Assembly: GCA_019348475.1 (NCBI GenBank)
Contig: JAHWJJ010000115.1
Span: 1-10,365, forward strand
Reading direction: 5' to 3'
DNA length: 10,365 bases
Source of the DNA: Gemmatimonadota bacterium
GTDB taxonomy: Bacteria > Gemmatimonadota > Gemmatimonadetes > Longimicrobiales > Longimicrobiaceae
The position numbers and the translations under genes are program-made. Position 1 is the first letter of the stretch; each line of letters opens with the position of its first letter. Under the pieces are notes generated by a model that was not told the DNA's origin, searched no databases, and saw only the letters and a program-made list of their open reading frames with translations. This document shows positions 5,905 to 10,365 of this stretch, piece after piece.

Positions 5905-6426
5905 CCTTAAAAGAAGGAGAGCGGGAATGGCGCCGGCGCGCGATAGCCGCGGAGCGCCGGTGCAGGCCGCAGTTGTGGGATGGAGCGGATGGAGAGTAGC
6001 GCGCACCTCTTTCCGTCGCAAGTTACGCGTCATCGCATTCCATGCGCGCACCCGCGTCCTCGGTGATACGGCGAGCGCGCTTCCTGTGTCCTCGGCCACG
6101 GCACGACCGGGAACAACGGCCGGCGGATTCCTCCGCCGAGGAACGATCGGTCCTGAGATTCGTGGATACGCGGGATGCCGGTAGCCACCACGATCGCGGC
6201 GGCAGCATCTTGGGCTGAGTTCAGCCCAGGCTCGCACCCGGAGGAACCACGTTCAAGTCGATGACAGCCGGATATCTCTGTAAGCCCTTGCCGGACTGAG
6301 ATATGCAGCATCATCTACTTACATTAGCCGGACAGTACTGAGGAGGCGGGCAGCTTCGTCATCATCTTCGTCGAACCAGTCCAGGAAACGGAGAAGGGAT
6401 ATCGGTTGGCCGGCAGAACTTCCCCG
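5905..6426. other. Long intergenic region without a convincing gene
   Basis: About 520 bp between the peptidase start and the oxidoreductase stop, both on the minus strand, so it should hold the peptidase promoter. The part from about 6240 to 6400 is visibly less GC-rich than the rest of the window. It contains an 8-2-8 palindrome (6211-6228), a spaced inverted repeat ATATCTC (6272-6278) / GAGATAT (6298-6304), and a 35-codon open stretch directly after the oxidoreductase stop. No start codon plus RBS supports an independent gene on either strand. Confidence 0.6.
6211..6228. promoter_or_regulatory. Perfect 8-2-8 palindrome, candidate operator
   Basis: TGGGCTGA (6211-6218) and TCAGCCCA (6221-6228) are exact inverted repeats around GT. 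The near-zero spacer and two-fold symmetry look more like a dimeric regulator site than a terminator, although a 6-bp stem with a 6-nt loop would also fold. It lies about 310 bp upstream of the peptidase start and 200 bp after the oxidoreductase stop. The binding protein is unknown. Confidence 0.4.
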
Positions 6427-7407
6427 TCACCAGGTCAGCACGATCTTGCCGAAGCTGGCGTTCTCCTCCATCCGCTCGTGGGCGGTGCGGATGGCGTCGA
6501 AGGGGAACACCGAGTCGATCACCGGCTTGATGCGGCCCGACGAGACCAGCGGCAGCACCGCGTTGGAGAACTCGCGGGCCAGCGCGATCTTTTCCTCCAG
6601 CGGCCGGCTGCGCAGCACGGTGCCGAACAGGTGGATGCGGCGGCGCAGCAGTAGCCCCAGGTCCACCTGCACCTTGCTTCCCGCCGTGGTCCCCACGAGG
6701 ACCACGCGCCCGCGCAGGGCCACCACGCGCAGCGAGGCCTCCAGCAGCTTGCCGCCGACCAGGTCCAGCACCGCGTGCACGCCGCTGCCGTAGGTGGCCT
6801 GGTTCACCGCCTCGGCCAGGTCCTCCTTCGACGTATCCACCCCCACCTCCAGCCCCATCTCCGTGGCGCGCTTCAGCTTGGCCGCCGTACGGGAGGTGCC
6901 GATGACCGTGGCCCCGGCGGCGCTGGCCAGCTGCAGCGCGGCCGTCCCCACGCCGCTCCCCACGGCCAGCACCAGCAGCCGCTCGCCCACGGTAAGGTCC
7001 AGCTGGCGAAACAGGGCGTCGTACGCGGTCAGAAACACCTCGGGAACGGCGGCCGCCTCTTCCCAGCTCAGGTTCTGCGGGATGCGGATCCCCTCGCGCT
7101 CGTGCACCACCACGTATTCGGCGTGCCCCCCGCCGCCCACGATCCCCATCACCCGGTTGCCCACGGCCCAGAGGCCCGCCCCCTCCCCGACCGCATCCAC
7201 CTCTCCCGCGTACTCCAGCCCGGGGATGTCCGCCGGCGCGCCGGGCGGGGCGGGGTAGTTGCCCCGCCGCTGCAGCAGGTCAGCGCGGTTCAGCGCGCTG
7301 GCGTGCACGCGCACGCGGATCTCGCCCGGCCCGGGCTGCGGGACGGGCCGGTCCTGCAGCGACAGCACCTCCGGCCCGCCCGGCTTTCCGATCACCACCG
7401 CCCGCAT
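6427..7407 (-). CDS. NAD(P)H-quinone oxidoreductase, PIG3/zeta-crystallin family (MDR superfamily)
   Basis: 326 aa, the normal length for PIG3-type quinone oxidoreductases (TIGR02824-like). Such enzymes use NADPH for one-electron reduction of quinones in the cytoplasm. Visible family features: MRAVVIGKPGGPEVL start; the GroES-like N-terminal domain with HASALNRADLLQRRG (35-49) and PPGAPADIPGLEYAG (54-68); a Rossmann domain with the cofactor loop LVLAVGSGVGTAALQLA (145-161), then VIGTSRTAAKL (168-178); and a C-terminal RIKPVIDSVFPF (292-303). The zinc ligands of alcohol dehydrogenases (GHE motif) are absent, as expected for this branch. In the family the cofactor loop normally reads GGASGVG; here it is AVGSGVG, a modest change. 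The ATG at 7407-7405 overlaps the amidase TGA by one base (TGATG), so translation is coupled. The same frame is open far upstream through the amidase gene, which is a high-GC artefact. Confidence 0.93.
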   Translation of the reverse strand: MRAVVIGKPGGPEVLSLQDRPVPQPGPGEIRVRVHASALNRADLLQRRGNYPAPPGAPADIPGLEYAGEVDAVGEGAGLWAVGNRVMGIVGGGGHAEYVVVHEREGIRIPQNLSWEEAAAVPEVFLTAYDALFRQLDLTVGERLLVLAVGSGVGTAALQLASAAGATVIGTSRTAAKLKRATEMGLEVGVDTSKEDLAEAVNQATYGSGVHAVLDLVGGKLLEASLRVVALRGRVVLVGTTAGSKVQVDLGLLLRRRIHLFGTVLRSRPLEEKIALAREFSNAVLPLVSSGRIKPVIDSVFPFDAIRTAHERMEENASFGKIVLTW

Positions 7408-9026
7408 CAGCGTCCGCCCCCCGCCTGCGCCGCCGCGCGTCCCCGCAGGAACGCCTGGATCCCGCGCAGGTGCGCGTCCGCCAGCCGCTCCACGAAGGCG
7501 GGGTCGCGCAGCGCGGCCTCCTGCTCGGGGATGGGCATGAACAGCGACTCCGTGAGCACGGCGGGAAGCCAGGTGGGCCGCGCCAGCGCCAGGTTCTGCT
7601 GCCGCGCGCCGATGTCCGGGATGCGCGTCACGGCCACGATCTCGCGGTCCAGGTCGCGGGCCAGCGCCGCCGCGAACGGGTGGAAGTAGTACACGCTGGT
7701 GCCGTGCGCCCGGAACGGGTTGGCCCCCTCGCCGAACGCGTTGTTGTGCACGGAAACCAGCAGCTCCGCGCCCCGGTCCACGGCCAGCTGCACCCGCGCC
7801 CGCAGTTCCTGCGCGGCGTTGGTGGAGCTCACCAGCCCCTCGCGCCCCGTGCGGGTGAGGATGACTTCGGCGCCCGCCGCGCGCAGCTTTTCCGCCAGCG
7901 GCAGCGCGATGGCCAGGTTGGCGTCGCCCTCGTACAGCCCCGTGGGCCCCGTGGCGCCGGCGGGGGGGTGGCCGGGGTCGATCAAAATGCGCCGCCCGCG
8001 CAGCGGATTGGAGGGGTCGATGGCCGGGGGGCGGCGGATGCGCACCACCAGGTCGCCGTTGGCCTCGTACCACGCCTTGTACCCCCACACACCGCCGGCC
8101 AGGTTGAGCGCGACCCGGGTGGAGCCGTCCGCCGCCGTCTGCTGGGCCGCGCGGAACCAGCCGCCGAACGGCGCCCGCGGCGCCAGCGTGCCCCCGGTGG
8201 CGCCGTAGACGGTCACGGTGGCGCCGGTCTCCGATGTCTCCACCAGGAAGGGGCGTCCGCCCGCGCGCAGCCGCAGGTCCAGCCCCTCCGCGGCCGGGGT
8301 GATCGCCCCGTCCACCTGGCCCGGCGGGGGCGCCGTGGTTTCCGCCAGCGACAGGGCGGACGCGTCGATCCACGCGTCGGTGCCGCCGTCCAGCCGCACG
8401 CGGTACTGCTCGCCGCGCCGCTCCGCCACCGCCAGCCGCGCGCCGCGGGGAAAGAACCAGCGGTAGGGGCCGGTGGGGGTGGGGCGGGCGTAGATGGCGT
8501 CGGAGCCGGTGGCCAGCGTGTCCGCCCCGCCGGTCACCGTGCCCAGGCGCGCGGCGGCGTACACCTGGTTCGCCGAGGCGGTGTTGACGCCGGCCGCTGC
8601 GCCGGTGGAGGGCGCCGCGTACGAGACCGTCTCCCGCACCTCGCGGCCGCCCGCCTGCGCGCGCAGCCGCCACGCGCCGTCGCGGGGCGTGGGCAGGTAC
8701 GCGATGAAGGCGCCGTTGGGAGCCACGGGGACGGCCGTCCCGTTGATCTCCAGCGCCGCCTGCCCGGTCCCCACGCTGCCGTAGATGAAGGTGGAGTCCA
8801 CGCTGGGGCGCCCCTGCGTGGGGCCGGGGTGGATGACGCGGATGGCCAGCGCCCCGTCCACCGCGGGGATGGGCGGGAGCGCGGGGCTGACCGGCTGGTA
8901 GACCAGGCGCTCGATGCGCCCCCCGCCGATGCGCAGGGTGTCGGCGGGGGCCGGCCCGGTGGACGGGCCCGCGGGCGCGCACGCGGCCACGGTCAGCAGC
9001 GCGAGGGCTGCGAGGTTGCGATGCAT
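7407..9026 (-). CDS. N-acetylmuramoyl-L-alanine amidase (Amidase_3), lipoprotein
   Basis: 539 aa. A type II signal peptide (MHRNLAALALLTVAAC) gives lipidated Cys16, so the enzyme is membrane-attached and faces the murein. It should cleave the amide between MurNAc and L-Ala of the stem peptide, as in cell separation or turnover. Domain order: Pro/Ala-rich linker; a beta-sandwich carbohydrate-binding-like module (about 78-136, FIYGSVGTGQAALEINGTAVPV); an SH3b-like segment (about 174-226, with WFFPRGARLAV and AWIDASAL); an AMIN-like strand region (about 240-332); and the Amidase_3 domain (345-530). Zinc ligands are His353 (DPGH), Glu366 (YEGDANL) and His427 (SVHNNA); the catalytic Glu493 lies in LTESLFM. 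The long N-terminal half is larger than in AmiC-type enzymes. The start at 9026 is set by the lipobox; 9068 would add 14 residues before the signal. No strong RBS. The gene is coupled to the oxidoreductase behind it. Confidence 0.92.
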   Translation of the reverse strand: MHRNLAALALLTVAACAPAGPSTGPAPADTLRIGGGRIERLVYQPVSPALPPIPAVDGALAIRVIHPGPTQGRPSVDSTFIYGSVGTGQAALEINGTAVPVAPNGAFIAYLPTPRDGAWRLRAQAGGREVRETVSYAAPSTGAAAGVNTASANQVYAAARLGTVTGGADTLATGSDAIYARPTPTGPYRWFFPRGARLAVAERRGEQYRVRLDGGTDAWIDASALSLAETTAPPPGQVDGAITPAAEGLDLRLRAGGRPFLVETSETGATVTVYGATGGTLAPRAPFGGWFRAAQQTAADGSTRVALNLAGGVWGYKAWYEANGDLVVRIRRPPAIDPSNPLRGRRILIDPGHPPAGATGPTGLYEGDANLAIALPLAEKLRAAGAEVILTRTGREGLVSSTNAAQELRARVQLAVDRGAELLVSVHNNAFGEGANPFRAHGTSVYYFHPFAAALARDLDREIVAVTRIPDIGARQQNLALARPTWLPAVLTESLFMPIPEQEAALRDPAFVERLADAHLRGIQAFLRGRAAAQAGGGR

Positions 9027-9172
9027 CTCTGGCTTTCGGGACGGGTGAACGTGGCGGGGAGGGAGCACGCCCCCGCCTCAGCGGTTCTTGCGCGTGCCCC
9101 CCACTGCAATCTGCGGGCAACTCCGTTTTCAGAGGAGAAGAGGAGAGCATCCCACGCGCCCGGCGGTCGGGG

Positions 9173-9383
9173 CGGGCGCCGTGATCGAGCACTGCGGCGG
9201 GCACCCCGCAGGCCCCCTCCGCTCGCTGAGGCTCGCACCCCCCCCGAAACTGCCGGGGGAGGTTGAACGGGCGCCGTGACCGTGCACTGCGGCGGGCACT
9301 CAGCCGGCCCCCTCCGATCACTGAGGCCCGCACCTCCCCCCGAGACTGCCCGGAGAGGTTGAGCGGGCGCCGGATCGCGGATA
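9173..9383. repeat. Tandem ~95-bp repeat with the GAAACTGCC core
   Basis: Units begin at 9173, 9268 and 9364 with CGGGCGCC; the spacing is 95 and 96 bp and the third copy breaks off at about 9380. Each full unit carries GCACTGCGGCGGGCAC, then GGCCCCCTCCG, and ends in a GAAACTGCC-type core. The first core, GAAACTGCCGGGGGAGGTTG at 9246-9265, is identical to 187-206 at the other end of the window; the second (9342-9361) is degenerate. Around the first core, CCCCCG and CGGGGG pair to give a hairpin with loop AAACTGC, the complement of the left-hand loop. The block lies upstream of the amidase gene, about 150 bp before its start. No coding potential. Confidence 0.85.
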
Positions 9384-9652
9384 GAAACGTCTCCGGGCAG
9401 GCGTCCGCCGAAGCGCCAAGCACCAGCACAGGTGAGTAGATTCCTCAGTCGGCGTTGAACATCCAACACGGGCGAAAGATCGCGAACGCCTCCTTCGGAA
9501 TGACACTTTCGGCTTTCCGCTCAGCAGCTCCGAAACGGCGAATCCCCCGCCCTCCAGGTGGAGGACGGGGGATCAATGGTGGCACGCGTGACGCTGCGGA
9601 TCAGACCGGACTCTTCCTGCCAGATGAACGGACTCCCCCCAGGGTTCGAGCT
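9384..9652. other. Intergenic region with one strong inverted repeat
   Basis: About 270 bp between the tandem repeat and the small minus-strand gene. Apart from the hairpin at 9542-9573 I see no gene or clear promoter. The segment 9434-9510, bounded by GATTCCTCAG and CCTTCGGAATGACAC, resembles the extragenic boilerplate repeats I recall in related high-GC genomes, but only one copy is present here so it cannot be confirmed from the window. Confidence 0.5.
9542..9573 (-). terminator. Hairpin, candidate terminator for the gyrB transcript
   Basis: Arms 9542-9555 (ATCCCCCGCCCTCC) and 9560-9573 with a 4-nt loop. On the plus strand there is one C-A mismatch; on the minus-strand RNA the same position is a G-U wobble, so all 14 pairs form only in the leftward transcript. 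That asymmetry fits a terminator about 80 nt past the stop of the small gene behind gyrB. No U-run follows, so it could instead be a stabilising 3' hairpin. Confidence 0.5.
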
Positions 9653-9910
9653 TCAGCGCACCCGTGGCCCGCGCACTGGAGGGTCGTGTTTTGCCGTCCC
9701 CAAGTAGTGCCGCAATTCAAAGTCAGGCTCCCTTTGAAGTGGTGTCGCGCCGCTGTACGCCGTTGTCCAAGCTTCACCTGAAGGTGCTTGGAAAGTAATC
9801 GTTCGCTGAGCCTCCGGGCGTGCGAAAAACCCTTTGGAAATGATCCCCATCCCGGTCGTTACGATGTACTCGGTCCCATCGTCGTTACGCCAGGTGCGCT
9901 GAGCATTCAT
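9653..9910 (-). CDS. Small protein of unknown function downstream of gyrB
   Basis: 85 aa, no signal peptide or membrane segment. The N-terminal two thirds look like a compact beta-rich domain: RTWRNDDGTEYIV (5-17), TTGMGIISKGFF (18-29), QRTITFQAPSGEAW (35-48), then PDFELRHYLG (62-71) as a short helix. The last 12 or so residues (DPPVRGPRVR) look disordered. Translation is well supported: GAGGAGG at 9922-9916 sits 5 nt before the ATG at 9910, and only 2 nt before the alternative GTG at 9913, which favours 9910. It starts 24 nt after the gyrB stop, with its RBS inside that gap, so it is probably cotranscribed with gyrB. I do not recognise the family; a link to gyrase is possible from position alone. 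Confidence 0.72.
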   Translation of the reverse strand: MNAQRTWRNDDGTEYIVTTGMGIISKGFFARPEAQRTITFQAPSGEAWTTAYSGATPLQREPDFELRHYLGTAKHDPPVRGPRVR

Positions 9911-9915
9911 CACGG

Positions 9916-9922
9916 CCTCCTC
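9916..9922 (-). promoter_or_regulatory. Strong Shine-Dalgarno of the small gene after gyrB
   Basis: GAGGAGG on the minus strand in the 24-nt gap after the gyrB stop. It is the best ribosome-binding site in the window. It decides the start of the 85-aa gene at ATG 9910 rather than GTG 9913. Confidence 0.75.
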
Positions 9923-9934
9923 AACTGAAGTGCC

Positions 9935-10365
9935 TCACACGTCCAGGTTGCGGACGTAGCGGGCGTTCTGCTCGATGAACTGGCGGCGGGGCTCCACCTC
10001 TTCGCCCATCAGCCGGGTGAACACGTCGTTCGCCTCCACCGCGTCGTTCACGTCCACCTTCAGCAGCGTGCGCGCGTCGGGGTCCATGGTGGTCTTCCAC
10101 AGCTGCTCGGGGTTCATCTCGCCCAGTCCCTTGTAGCGCTGCACGTGGATCCCCCGCTCGCTCTTGCCATCCCCGTCGCCGTTGCCGCGAAAGCGCGCGA
10201 GGATCTCGTCGCGTTCGGCGTCGCTGTACGCGTAGTGCTCCTGCTTTCCCTTCTTGACCAGGTACAGCGGCGGCTGCGCGATGTAGATGTACCCCTCCTC
10301 GATCAGCTGCCGCATCTGCCGGAAGAAGAAGGTGAGCAGCAGGGTGCGGATGTGGCTGCCGTCCA
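9935..10365 (-). CDS. gyrB: DNA gyrase subunit B, C-terminal part (5' end outside window)
   Basis: 142 residues are visible; the gene runs off the right edge. The first visible residues, [17 protein letters not shown], follow the metal-binding Asp cluster of the TOPRIM domain. Next come [18 protein letters not shown], then [20 protein letters not shown] and the GyrB tail [20 protein letters not shown]. The QLWxTTMDP form and the RRxFIExNA ending favour GyrB over ParE. The ~170-aa insertion seen in Escherichia coli GyrB is absent, since the KKGKQEHY and QRYKGLGE segments are close together, as in most bacteria outside the Proteobacteria. GyrB supplies the ATPase and the TOPRIM half of the cleavage site in the A2B2 enzyme that introduces negative supercoils; it is cytoplasmic and essential. 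The gene is followed after 24 nt by a small unknown gene. Confidence 0.97.
   Translation of the reverse strand, partial: DGSHIRTLLLTFFFRQMRQLIEEGYIYIAQPPLYLVKKGKQEHYAYSDAERDEILARFRGNGDGDGKSERGIHVQRYKGLGEMNPEQLWKTTMDPDARTLLKVDVNDAVEANDVFTRLMGEEVEPRRQFIEQNARYVRNLDV

Noticed and set aside
4546..5910. 454-codon plus-strand open frame over the peptidase
   Set aside because: Antisense shadow; His/Arg/Ala-rich with no recognisable motif.
5993..6021. Possible promoter for the peptidase on the minus strand (TTGCGA, 17 nt, TACTCT)
   Set aside because: Spacing is good but only 4 of 6 and 3 of 6 consensus bases match, and promoter consensus in this lineage is not known to me.
5905..6237. 111-residue N-terminal extension of the S8 peptidase
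   Set aside because: It would place the lipoprotein signal peptide internally, has no RBS and has no recognisable domain.
6272..6304. ATATCTC / GAGATAT spaced inverted repeat as a terminator of the oxidoreductase gene
   Set aside because: AT-rich 7-bp stem with a 19-nt loop and no T-run; too weak to call.
9053..9077. GGCGGGG / CCCCGCC inverted repeat in the amidase leader
   Set aside because: A 7-bp all-GC stem with an 11-nt loop is likely by chance at this base composition.
7470..9266. 598-codon plus-strand open frame over the amidase
   Set aside because: Antisense shadow of the amidase; low-complexity translation with no domain.
7408..9429. Long open frame extending the oxidoreductase upstream through the amidase gene
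   Set aside because: It lies opposite in frame to a well-supported amidase; the Arg/Gly/Ala-rich translation is typical of an out-of-frame reading of high-GC coding DNA.

Overview
The window is very GC-rich (roughly 70% by eye) and ends in the C-terminal part of DNA gyrase subunit B, so it is bacterial chromosome. Lipoproteins with an AAC lipobox, a lipid-anchored murein amidase and a lipoprotein subtilase point to a two-membrane (Gram-negative type) envelope. Dispersed hairpin repeats with C/G-run stems resemble what I remember of Longimicrobium-like Gemmatimonadota, but that placement is inference and needs a taxonomic search.

Layout, left to right. 1-643: non-coding DNA made mostly of near-identical ~177-bp repeat units, each carrying a 12-bp hairpin with the loop GCAGTTT. 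644-1474 (+): exported DUF5694/TraB-like protein. 1587-2339 (+): membrane-anchored protein of unknown role with an EF-hand-like loop. 2380-2664 (+): DUF427 protein, followed by a hairpin. 2795-4402 (+): four small genes of the kind found in toxin-immunity loci: an acidic helical protein, a barstar-family inhibitor, an unknown protein whose frame is broken by an apparent 1-nt deletion, and a 26-residue-repeat helical protein. The last three are tightly packed (1-nt overlap, then a 2-nt gap). No toxin gene lies in the window. 4428-4481: nested inverted repeat between convergent genes. 4492-5904 (-): lipoprotein S8 peptidase. 5905-6426: about 520 bp without a convincing gene, with a palindrome and a 35-codon open tail after the next gene's stop. 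6427-9026 (-): overlapping pair, a lipoprotein N-acetylmuramoyl-L-alanine amidase followed by a PIG3-type quinone oxidoreductase. 9027-9652: non-coding, with a ~95-bp tandem repeat that shares its core with the left-end repeats. 9653-9910 (-): small unknown protein with a strong RBS, 24 nt downstream of gyrB (9935-10365, 5' truncated).

Most of the coding content is individually recognisable. The points most worth a second look are the hairpin repeat family, which shows one constant 7-nt loop on different stems and in both orientations at both ends of the window, and the run of orphan immunity-like genes with one broken frame. The peptidase's non-standard oxyanion position is a further oddity. 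I see no tRNA, rRNA, CRISPR array, transposase or integrase.
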